Source of the DNA: Bacteroidales bacterium
Lineage (GTDB): Bacteria > Bacteroidota > Bacteroidia > Bacteroidales > BM520
DNA length: 52,556 nt
Direction of reading: 5' to 3'
Assembly (NCBI GenBank): GCA_016285515.1
Contig: JAEEQW010000004.1
Coordinates: forward strand, 133,673 to 186,228
Made by a program: the position numbers and the translations under genes. The notes beneath the pieces are model-generated. The model had not been told where the DNA came from and ran no database searches. It worked only from the letters and a program-made list of their open reading frames with translations. Position 1 is the stretch's first letter. Each line of letters begins with the position of its first letter. Of this stretch, positions 25,363-32,343 are shown one piece after another.

Positions 25363-25965
25363 ATGGATTCGAATTTATACAAAGAACTCGGCGCACTAAC
25401 GAAGAGCAAAGAACGATGGGAGGAAAACATACCCTATGTCGCATCGTTACTGACCTCTGAATCCACAAAGATCAAAGCCAAAGCACTTTGGCTGCTCGGC
25501 GAAATGGGACTCGCGTTTCCGCTCTCTATCAAGGACTATGTTCAATCTATTGCCTCTTTTCTTTCCAGTACGGAACCCATTCTGCGTGAGCGTGCTCTCA
25601 ATGCGCTTGGCAGAATCGGGAGAGGATGTTATGATTCGATTGAACCGTATTGGACTGACCTATTCCGTTTTGCACATGACGAAGCAGCAAGCGTCAGGTT
25701 GGCTTTCATCTGGGCATCGGAGAACATCGCCACCAATACTCCCGATCCTTACAAGGATTACCTGCTGCTGTTTGCAGAGTTGTTACACGACGATGATGAC
25801 CGAGTCAGAATGGAGGCTCCCGAAATGTTCCGTGTTCTCAGCAAACGCAGACCCGATTTCGTAAAACCACATCTCGAATTATTACATAATATAGCCGAAA
25901 CCGACCCCAACCGCGTGGTCAGGATTCATTGTTTAGGCGCTATCCGGGCAATGGGAGGCGGTTAA
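25363..25965 (+). CDS. HEAT-repeat protein
   Basis: 200 aa from the ATG at 25363. The sequence is a series of paired helices with HEAT/PBS-lyase-like spacing: KIKAKALWLLGEMG, ILRERALNALGRIG, SVRLAFIWASENIA, RVRMEAPEMFRVLS and VVRIHCLGAIRAMG, about 35-40 residues apart. Such scaffolds bind proteins; no partner is suggested by the neighbours. It is the only plus-strand gene here and is flanked on both sides by tails of a methyltransferase gene on the other strand, so it may be an inserted cargo gene. Confidence 0.8.
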   Translation: MDSNLYKELGALTKSKERWEENIPYVASLLTSESTKIKAKALWLLGEMGLAFPLSIKDYVQSIASFLSSTEPILRERALNALGRIGRGCYDSIEPYWTDLFRFAHDEAASVRLAFIWASENIATNTPDPYKDYLLLFAELLHDDDDRVRMEAPEMFRVLSKRRPDFVKPHLELLHNIAETDPNRVVRIHCLGAIRAMGGG

Positions 25966-25975
25966 TTCTTCTTAA

Positions 25976-26030
25976 CGCTATCATTTATTTCCGCCGTTGC
26001 CATTAGCCAATGCTGATGGGCTTTATCCTT
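25976..26030 (-). pseudogene. Second methyltransferase tail remnant
   Basis: The minus strand reads KAHQHWLMATAEIND, matching KHWLMVTAVK at the end of the remnant at 25037. Only this tail survives. The two tails are in the same orientation and bracket the HEAT gene. Confidence 0.45.
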
Positions 26031-26063
26031 TCGATGCTTTGGTTCAACAGCTATTGTCTGCCA

Positions 26064-27017
26064 CTATTTCATATAGACAACAGACTCGTCAAAATCGAAT
26101 ATTGCATCGGTTTTTTCAAAGAATTTCAAGCCAATATTGCCAGGTGCCGTAAACAAAGGCAGTTTTTTCGTAATGACAACCACTGCGTCAGGGAAAGTGA
26201 TGCCGAAAAGTTGGCACTGTTTTGTGAGGATGAATTGCCCCACCACCTCGCCATTCGGAGTGGTGGCATTGCGCAGCTCCAAATCAGCGTTGTCGGCAAG
26301 AAACTTTTGTACTTCTTCGGTCTGATGGAAGAAAAACAACAATTCCGGATTGCCAAAATCGATGAAGAAATTGCCGCTGAGCGTTCTTGTCTTCACGCCG
26401 TCGTCAAGGGTCACGCTGGTCTCGATGGCAGGCAGCCCCATATAGGTATTTGTGTTCATCTTGCCTTCTGAATACGTGTTCTTTTTAGCGTTAAGCGCTG
26501 CCCTGCTCAGCATCTGGAGGCTTTGGTTACCGAGGTCGAGGTTGACGATACGACTGCCTTCGTCGAGGTCGTTGTGCAGGTACATCACCGGCACAGCCAC
26601 TTCATAGTTTCCATAGTCATAATTGGACAGCACAAACACCTCACCTGAATAAGAGGTGCTGTTTCCTATCCTCACCGTTCCGTTTGCCTTGTGGGTAATC
26701 TTATACACACGTCCTGCAAGGTTCAGCTTCTCTTTGTTAGCGACGGTCAGTTCCATGTCCGAAAGGATTCCACTGTTGAAGACGTAAGCCGAATCAACCA
26801 GCAGGGCAGGTATGCCTGATTCCACCAATATAGTGGCATCCGCTATGCCGTTGATGCTGGCGTTGAACACATAGTGCGCTCCCTGTTTGGTGAGGTGGAA
26901 AGTTTCGCCTTCGGTTTTCTTTTCAGGGAACTCGTTCTGCCCAAACAACGATGGAATTGAACAGAATGACATGGCCAATACGCCAATCAGTACCCAAACG
27001 ATATTTCTTTTAGACAT
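26064..27017 (-). CDS. Retropepsin-like secreted protein with altered active site
   Basis: 317 aa with a signal peptide (residues 1-27, ending SLFGQ). The arrangement is that of Bacteroidota aspartyl-protease-family proteins: a first psi-loop ATILVESGIPALLVDS (about 62-77) and a second, FFIDFGNPELLFF, in the C-terminal half. The expected D-T/S-G is E-S-G in the first and D-F-G in the second, so activity is doubtful. The C-terminus has GNIGLKFFEKTDAIFDFDES. A decayed copy lies at 20697-20857. It follows the small gene at 27020 by 2 bp. Confidence 0.55.
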   Translation of the reverse strand: MSKRNIVWVLIGVLAMSFCSIPSLFGQNEFPEKKTEGETFHLTKQGAHYVFNASINGIADATILVESGIPALLVDSAYVFNSGILSDMELTVANKEKLNLAGRVYKITHKANGTVRIGNSTSYSGEVFVLSNYDYGNYEVAVPVMYLHNDLDEGSRIVNLDLGNQSLQMLSRAALNAKKNTYSEGKMNTNTYMGLPAIETSVTLDDGVKTRTLSGNFFIDFGNPELLFFFHQTEEVQKFLADNADLELRNATTPNGEVVGQFILTKQCQLFGITFPDAVVVITKKLPLFTAPGNIGLKFFEKTDAIFDFDESVVYMK

Positions 27018-27019
27018 TG

Positions 27020-27343
27020 TTATTGTGGTTTTCTAGATGTTTTGAACGTAGCCAACCGGCTTTTCAGCAGAGGAATTCCTTTTTCTATCCACCATAGGTT
27101 ATCGACGCCGCCGGAACTCATTCCTCCATGAGCAAACTGTTCTATTACGGCAAAATCGCCGTATTTGTCGGTCATGGCCTTGCCTGAGAGCGAATGGTAT
27201 TCCTCTTTTATCCACTTTTCCAGTTCATCAGGAGTAATAATATCCATATTCTCCGCGAGTTCTTTCAAGTAATTCCAAAAATACGGGTCTCCCCTGAAAC
27301 CCCATCTTTGGGGTTTTTCTTCAAATATTGCTGATAGTTTCAT
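27020..27343 (-). CDS. Conserved hypothetical small protein
   Basis: 107 aa from the ATG at 27343, preceded by an AGAGGAG-type ribosome-binding sequence. A mixed charged N-terminus (RWGFRGDPYFWNYLKELAEN) leads to TPDELEKWIKEEYHSLSG and GGMSSGGVDNLWWIEKGIP. There is no signal peptide or membrane segment, so it is likely cytoplasmic, although its neighbours are exported. A nearly identical but broken copy lies at 21000-21301. The family is not recognised and no function is proposed. Confidence 0.6.
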   Translation of the reverse strand: MKLSAIFEEKPQRWGFRGDPYFWNYLKELAENMDIITPDELEKWIKEEYHSLSGKAMTDKYGDFAVIEQFAHGGMSSGGVDNLWWIEKGIPLLKSRLATFKTSRKPQ

Positions 27344-27420
27344 ACTCTTGCTCCTCTTTAAAACCAAATTGATGTTTGATTGCGCTTTTGCTTCTTTTGT
27401 TTCTGATTTGAGAGTTGTTG

Positions 27421-28464
27421 CTAATCTATATTCACGATGTGATACTTGCGGGTGCCCAAGCCAATGGCTTCGGCATGGTCGATGGTGTGGGTGCCGTGCT
27501 GCTTGTCGATGCGGTTCAGCAGGTCGGTGGGATCGTTGGTAGCCGTAACCTTCTGCTGGTTGATGATATCGACGCAGGCCTGGTCGAGGGCCACAGGGTC
27601 GGTGGAGGCGAGGATGCCATAGTCCTCTAACTTCACGGGCTCGGGATGGTCCACGCAGTCGCAGTCGATGCTCATGTTGTTCATCACGCTGATGTAGATG
27701 ATACCCTGCTTCTTGTTGAAATAGTTCGCAATGGCCTGTGCAGCGGCAGCCATGCTCTCAAGGAAACCGTCCTGGTCACCGATGTATTCGGGAGTCCAAA
27801 GCAAGTTCATGTCGAGTTTCTCCATCTTGCCGGCGGAGTGGATGTAAGCCTTGCCATTCTGGCTGGCACAGCCGATGCTGAGATTCTTAAGTGCGCCGCC
27901 GTAGCCGCCCATGGGATGGCCTTTGAAGTGGTTCAACGCAATCATGAAGTCGTAATTAGCCATGTGACCGCCAACGATGTCGTACTTGATGTGACGCTGG
28001 TCCTTCACGGGGATGCGGATTTCATCGTACTCGTCCATGATATCGACAGGAAAATAATCCGTGAAGCCGTGGCGGCGGATCACATCCCAATGGTTGGCCG
28101 AGTTGTTGCGGTCGTCTTTAAGGTCGTCAGGACCGCTACTGTAGGCGGTGTTGCATTCCACGATGGTGCCGTCCACCTCATACACCAAGTTTTTGATGAG
28201 TTCCGGCTTGAGGTAGTTTGGGTTACTCCCCTCCCCTGTCGAGACCTTCACGGCCACGCGGCCTGTGGCCTCCACGCCGAGCGCCTTGTAGATGCGTACA
28301 AGCGATTCAGGGGTGATTTCCCTGGTAAGATAGACCGTGGCAGACTGTTCGCCATTGTTGTTTTGGGTCTTGCAATCGTTATCAATAGTCATTTCAGTTT
28401 TGTTTTGTGCACAACCCACGAGCAGAAGCAGCACAGCGGCCATGCAGATGATACTTTTATTCAT
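27421..28464 (-). CDS. DUF362-domain lipoprotein
   Basis: 347 aa from the ATG at 28464. A lipoprotein signal (LLLLVGC, Cys 18) is identical to that of gpx. A short linker also copied from gpx leads into a DUF362 domain: SSGPDDLKDDRNNSANHWDV, YDIVGGHMANYDFMIALNHF, KGHPMGGYGGALKNLSIGCA, and the C-terminal STDPVALDQACVDIINQ. DUF362 proteins are often linked to iron-sulfur ferredoxin modules; none is visible here apart from the CDCVDHPEP segment. The function is unknown. The frame is open upstream to 28746 but the promoter at 28484-28516 rules that start out. Confidence 0.85.
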   Translation of the reverse strand: MNKSIICMAAVLLLLVGCAQNKTEMTIDNDCKTQNNNGEQSATVYLTREITPESLVRIYKALGVEATGRVAVKVSTGEGSNPNYLKPELIKNLVYEVDGTIVECNTAYSSGPDDLKDDRNNSANHWDVIRRHGFTDYFPVDIMDEYDEIRIPVKDQRHIKYDIVGGHMANYDFMIALNHFKGHPMGGYGGALKNLSIGCASQNGKAYIHSAGKMEKLDMNLLWTPEYIGDQDGFLESMAAAAQAIANYFNKKQGIIYISVMNNMSIDCDCVDHPEPVKLEDYGILASTDPVALDQACVDIINQQKVTATNDPTDLLNRIDKQHGTHTIDHAEAIGLGTRKYHIVNID

Positions 28465-28483
28465 TGTTAGGATTATTTTGCAA

Positions 28484-28516
28484 CAAAGATAGTCATTTTT
28501 TGCAATTCGCAAAAAA
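28484..28516 (-). promoter_or_regulatory. Promoter of the DUF362 gene (copy of the gpx promoter)
   Basis: TTTTTTG (28516-28510), 18 nt, then TATCTTTG (28491-28484). Sequence identity with 22869-22900 continues into the signal peptide of both genes. Confidence 0.75.
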
Positions 28517-28529
28517 TATCTCTCAGTTG

Positions 28530-28641
28530 GGAATTCATGCGAAAACCCGATGCAACTGTCGTTCACTTTCGCCATTTCTCGCTTCGACCACGGATATTGG
28601 GCAAGAAGGTCGGTTAATTTGGTTTCTTTTGTGATTTCCAT
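28530..28641 (-). pseudogene. N-terminal fragment of a DUF1858-like gene
   Basis: The ATG at 28641 begins MEITKETKLTDLLAQYPW, which resembles the start of DUF1858-domain proteins (short helical domain, about 60 aa). The similarity fades after about 30 codons, where the duplicated gpx promoter begins. The frame happens to stay open into the DUF362 gene. It is probably a gene start cut off when the promoter-signal cassette was inserted. Confidence 0.45.
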
Positions 28642-28754
28642 GATTCTTCGTTTTTTGCGGCGGACACATGCGACGTTTTTTTGCGGCTGCCACAATGTGA
28701 CAGCCCTACAATGGACTTTTTTGCACAAAAATGCAACATAAAACAATTTTTCCT

Positions 28755-28762
28755 TACTTTTG
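28755..28762 (+). promoter_or_regulatory. -7 box of the DIP1984-family gene
   Basis: TACTTTTG lies 20 nt before the ATG at 28782, which supports that start over the ATG at 28731. Confidence 0.5.
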
Positions 28763-28781
28763 CGCCAAAATCATTCATCAC

Positions 28782-29237
28782 ATGAAACTAGCAGAAGCAT
28801 TAAGCATCAGAAAAGACTTGCAAAAGCGCATACAGCAATTGGGACAGCGCATACAGAATAACGTGAAAGTACAGGAAGGCGACGAGCCTTTGGAGCAACC
28901 TATGGAACTCATGAAGGAACTTGACGCGTGCCTGACGCAGCTTGAAGATCTCATCTGGCGCATCAACGCCACCAATATGCAGACCAAAAGCGCCAACGGC
29001 ACCACCCTCACCCAACTCATGGCACGCAAGGATGTGCTGACCATGCGCGTAAACAACCTGCGCAGCATCTTTGAAACAGCCTCGGCTGGACAAGACCGAT
29101 ATTCCCGCTCGGAGATCAAAACGGTGACTGTAGTCGATGTGAAAGCCATCGGCAAGAAGGTGGACGAATACTCCGCAAAGCTTCGTCAACTAGATATGGA
29201 AATACAGTCACTGAATTTCCAGACCGAACTGATATAA
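28782..29237 (+). CDS. DIP1984 family protein (septicolysin-like)
   Basis: 151 aa. MKLAEALSIRKDLQKRIQQL, followed by QEGDEPLEQP, DLIWRINATNMQTKSANG and the LTMRVNNLRSIFETAS region, matches the DIP1984 family of all-helical proteins found across bacteria. The sequence is strongly coiled-coil and has no signal peptide. The name septicolysin comes from an early annotation and the cellular role is unknown. It is divergent from the DUF362 gene and converges on the radical SAM gene. Confidence 0.85.
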   Translation: MKLAEALSIRKDLQKRIQQLGQRIQNNVKVQEGDEPLEQPMELMKELDACLTQLEDLIWRINATNMQTKSANGTTLTQLMARKDVLTMRVNNLRSIFETASAGQDRYSRSEIKTVTVVDVKAIGKKVDEYSAKLRQLDMEIQSLNFQTELI

Positions 29238-29396
29238 CCAATAGGTATCCGCATTTGTAGGGCGAACCGAACCCCCTTAATTGACCGTTGCCTGGAGCCG
29301 GCAACACCCGTTCATGATGAACTTCACGGCGCAGGCTCAGCACGTTGTCAATCGAATGCACGGCTCAAGTCGCATGGCGCACTACCACCCGGTTGA

Positions 29397-30506
29397 CTAT
29401 AAATGCCGGATGCCTTTTTTAAAACTTCCAACTATCATATTGTATTGGCATAATTGAAGATGGCCGTCGCCATCGCGAAGGTGCATGCCGTTGCCGAGGC
29501 AGTAACGCCACATCTTGCAGTCGGCACACTGTTCGGTCTTCATCCATTCCCTGTCGCGGTACACCTGGAACTTGTTCTGCCAAACATCCCAGAAGTTGTC
29601 CTGATAGATATTGCCCTGATGGTAGTCGGCACGAATGCTGAGACAGCCCGATATGGAGCCATCGGCGAGGATGGAGGCCACGTTGATGCCTGCGCTACAC
29701 GAATAATAATGGCTGCGCACCTCACCCTCGTAGCGACCGAGAAAACCGTCACAACCGTAGTCGGCGCGTATCCTTCCCTCCTGCCGCGTCTGCTTGATGA
29801 ATTCCATCATCTGCACAAACTGTTCGTTCGACAGCCTCAACTCAGGGTCGTTGGCGGCACGTCCCGAAGGAAACACAGTGAAGAGCCTCCAGCGACGTAT
29901 GCCCAAGGAAATCAAAAAGTCCCGAAACTCGGGCAGGTATTTTATGGTGCGTTGGTTGACGCAGGTGATGACATCCCAAGTAAGGCCGGGATGCTGTTTC
30001 AGGCCTTCCACGGCACGGAGCACATTCTTGTAGCTGTTGGGGTTGCCGCGCATCCAGTTGTGGTCTTCCTCGAAGCCGTCAAAGCTCACCGCGATGCTTT
30101 TCAGCCCCGCCTTGACAAATTCGTTGAGTTTCTCGGGCGATAGCAGCATGCCGTTGCACACCATTCCCCAAATAAAGCCTCGGTTGGTAATTTCGGCGCC
30201 ACAATGTGCGAGGTCCTGTCGCATGGTAGGCTCGCCGCCTGTGGTGATAACCATCACCTTGGCTGGGTCTTGGTGGGCACGCACATCGTCGAGCACTTTG
30301 AGGAAATCTTCAAGGGGCATGTCGTCTTTCTCGGAAAGCATACGGCAGTCGGAGCCACAATGGCGGCAGCTGAGGTTACAACGCAAGGTGCACTCCCAAA
30401 ACAACTGATGCAGCTCGTGCTCATCGGTGCGCTTTTGCAGCATGGCACGGTTGAGTTCGAGCATCACCCTCTTATAAAAGCCGAAGCGCTCCTTCATGGA
30501 AGTCAC
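29397..30506 (-). CDS. Radical SAM/SPASM enzyme of an rSAM/lipoprotein pair
   Basis: 369 aa. The radical SAM cluster motif is C43-NLS-C47-RH-C50, with extra Cys at 39 and 54, then ITTGGEPTMR (GGE motif). A C-terminal SPASM-like region has several Cys (CSAGINVASILADGSISGC, EQCADCKMWRYCLGNGMHL and HLQLC), expected to hold auxiliary iron-sulfur clusters. SPASM proteins usually modify peptides or proteins. Its start overlaps the stop of the lipoprotein gene upstream by 4 bp. From memory this matches a Bacteroidales family (TIGR04133-like) always paired with such a lipoprotein, which would be its substrate. The chemistry is unknown. Confidence 0.88.
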   Translation of the reverse strand: MTSMKERFGFYKRVMLELNRAMLQKRTDEHELHQLFWECTLRCNLSCRHCGSDCRMLSEKDDMPLEDFLKVLDDVRAHQDPAKVMVITTGGEPTMRQDLAHCGAEITNRGFIWGMVCNGMLLSPEKLNEFVKAGLKSIAVSFDGFEEDHNWMRGNPNSYKNVLRAVEGLKQHPGLTWDVITCVNQRTIKYLPEFRDFLISLGIRRWRLFTVFPSGRAANDPELRLSNEQFVQMMEFIKQTRQEGRIRADYGCDGFLGRYEGEVRSHYYSCSAGINVASILADGSISGCLSIRADYHQGNIYQDNFWDVWQNKFQVYRDREWMKTEQCADCKMWRYCLGNGMHLRDGDGHLQLCQYNMIVGSFKKGIRHL

Positions 30507-31003
30507 TCGTTTTCAAGCTCTATAAGTTGCTGCTCAAGTTCGGCAGCTTCATCTTTCAAGCGCATCGTCTCCTGACCATAGCTTTGGATGATTTCAGGTG
30601 AGCCGTAAACACATGCGCTTTCGCGTTCCTTGATGATGTTGAAAAGAGTTTCGAGGCGTTCTCTAATTTCGTTAATCTGTTGCATTTTCTCGATTTGTTG
30701 TTCCTTGTCTTTCACACGTTGTGCGCTGGCTTCCAAGTCAACATCTTCACCAAGGCGATAGTTGATGGAGTCGAGCCGGCTACGAAGGCGTAAGGTCTCA
30801 AGGCTATATTGTTGCATGACCTCAGGCGTGCCGTAGAGGCAGGCCTTTTCACGACCGCTCAGAATCTGCAGGATGGAATCGCGCTCACGCATCAGCTGTC
30901 GTTTCTCAGAACGCGTGAGACCGCCTTTGGTGGTGCAACATGCCACCAAAAAGGCCAAGCCCGACAAGGCGGCAATCCAAACCGTTCGAACTACTTTTTT
31001 CAT
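30503..31003 (-). CDS. Two-repeat Cys lipoprotein, likely rSAM substrate
   Basis: 166 aa from the ATG at 31003 (an ATG three codons upstream is also possible). A lipoprotein signal (AFLVACC) is followed by charged, coiled-coil-rich sequence containing a motif twice: EKACLYGTPEVMQQY and ESACVYGSPEIIQSY. The core C-x-Y-G-[TS]-P-E copies are 76 residues apart, and each is followed by an xxTxRL element. Numbering from the ATG at 31012, the Cys are at 58 and 134. Direct overlap with the radical SAM gene suggests these Cys-Tyr-Gly motifs are modified. It would sit on the periplasmic side of a membrane. Confidence 0.85.
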   Translation of the reverse strand: MKKVVRTVWIAALSGLAFLVACCTTKGGLTRSEKRQLMRERDSILQILSGREKACLYGTPEVMQQYSLETLRLRSRLDSINYRLGEDVDLEASAQRVKDKEQQIEKMQQINEIRERLETLFNIIKERESACVYGSPEIIQSYGQETMRLKDEAAELEQQLIELENE

Positions 31004-31026
31004 CTTTTGCAAGTGTTATTTTTCGG

Positions 31027-31034
31027 CAAAGATA
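31027..31034 (-). promoter_or_regulatory. -7 box of the lipoprotein/radical SAM operon
   Basis: TATCTTTG on the minus strand, 23 nt before the lipoprotein start. The surrounding TTTTTCGGCAAA is repeated some 35 bp upstream. No clear -33 element is seen. Confidence 0.5.
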
Positions 31035-31076
31035 AAGCAAAACTTTGAAACCGTGTCATTTTTCGGCAAAAAAGAC

Positions 31077-32291
31077 TCAGTTTGGTGCCTGCCAAAAATA
31101 TCCTTCATCATGAGTGTTCGTTATCCACTCATCGTCTTTTATTTCAAATCCCAAAGGCAGCAACCTCACATACTTCGATCCAGCATATCGATACCTGCTT
31201 TCTGGATTGAAACAGCTTTCTTCGACACATTCAAAATAATACAGATTCTTTGCCATATAATTCTCCAAGTAGTGTTCCTTGGTTTGCTTTGACTCGTTGT
31301 TCCAATTGGCATCCTCGTTAAGTACCAATGGACGATCTTCTATAAGTCGTTCGCGCACTTCGGCAATGCCCAACATCAATCCATGCTCATCCATGACATA
31401 GGCATTGAACGTAGGGTCTATCCAAATCCATTTTTGCAGCTCCGATGACCACACCGTATTGATGACATGGCAATCGAGGTCGTCCGGGTCTTTGGGCATA
31501 CAAGTTACATATCTTGAAGGGATTCCCATGGAAAGATACATCTCATTCAATGCGATGGCCAAATGCCTGCAATTGATTCCTTTTCCGGTCGCTTTATGGT
31601 AGTTGTAGAAATCAATCGCGTCAAACTCACACAGGGCATAGTTGTTGCCATCGTGCCGAATCGTATTATGTATATAATTCAGGATGTTGATGATTTTCGA
31701 GATCTCACTACCCTGCCCTGCCACCGAATCCAGCTTAAACATTTCTCGAACAGCCTGCAGGCGAACATCATCCGCTGATTGATACGAAAAATGCGGCAAA
31801 GAATCCTTGTTTTCTTCACAATAGGGCCCCACCGACTTTAACACAAACAAATGGTCAAATTGGCGAAGTTGCTCAAGCAACGCCTTGAACTTTTTGTCCT
31901 TGCGAATAAAGTCCAAATCAGTGTCGCTTTTCATATTGCCATAGTCCTTATAACCCAACTCTATGGCTTGCTCCAAGGTTTTCAAGGCAGGATTTTTTTG
32001 ATGTGTCAAGGAATAGCAGCAAGCCAGATTATAATAGGCATCGGACTTGTATGAATTAATCACCCTCTCACCGATGTCAACCGTAGCAGTATCTAAAAAC
32101 TGAACCAGGTCATTCAAGGGCTGGATAGCCAGATCAAATTTTTGGCTGTCGTAATAGCCGCGGTATTGATCATATAACGCATTCATCGTCCGGTAAAACC
32201 CATCCGAAGTTTGGGCTTGAAGCGTGTATGTCGATAATAATAAAATATAACCGACAATTAGAATTTGTTTAATGTTTGTTTTTAAAATCAT
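31077..32291 (-). CDS. Secreted transglutaminase-like protein
   Basis: 404 aa from the ATG at 32291. The same start sequence occurs again 21 bp upstream (32312) through a tandem duplication. The signal peptide ends at LQAQ. The first half has helical pairs like TPR repeats (DAYYNLACCYSLTHQ, then ALKTLEQAIELGYKDYG). The second half has a transglutaminase core: GKGINCRHLAIALNEMY (Cys), DDLDCHVINTVW (His), and IWIDPTFNAYV (Asp). Papain-like family members act as peptidases or crosslinkers; the substrate is unknown. It precedes the radical SAM pair on the same strand but has its own spacing. Confidence 0.85.
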   Translation of the reverse strand: MILKTNIKQILIVGYILLLSTYTLQAQTSDGFYRTMNALYDQYRGYYDSQKFDLAIQPLNDLVQFLDTATVDIGERVINSYKSDAYYNLACCYSLTHQKNPALKTLEQAIELGYKDYGNMKSDTDLDFIRKDKKFKALLEQLRQFDHLFVLKSVGPYCEENKDSLPHFSYQSADDVRLQAVREMFKLDSVAGQGSEISKIINILNYIHNTIRHDGNNYALCEFDAIDFYNYHKATGKGINCRHLAIALNEMYLSMGIPSRYVTCMPKDPDDLDCHVINTVWSSELQKWIWIDPTFNAYVMDEHGLMLGIAEVRERLIEDRPLVLNEDANWNNESKQTKEHYLENYMAKNLYYFECVEESCFNPESRYRYAGSKYVRLLPLGFEIKDDEWITNTHDEGYFWQAPN

Positions 32292-32316
32292 ACAATTTGT
32301 TTTTAATATCATACAA
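32271..32316. repeat. 21-bp tandem duplication at a gene start
   Basis: A 21-bp unit containing ATCATACAATTTG is present twice in a row (ATGs at 32312 and 32291). It gives the transglutaminase gene two equivalent in-frame starts. Confidence 0.8.
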
Positions 32317-32343
32317 TTCCGATTTATCCGCACAAAGGCGCAA

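Noticed and set aside
29238..29396. Short stretch between the DIP1984 and radical SAM genes
   Set aside because: Only a weak stem (GTTGCC/GGCAAC near 29287-29305) without a T-run; no gene or clear terminator can be supported.
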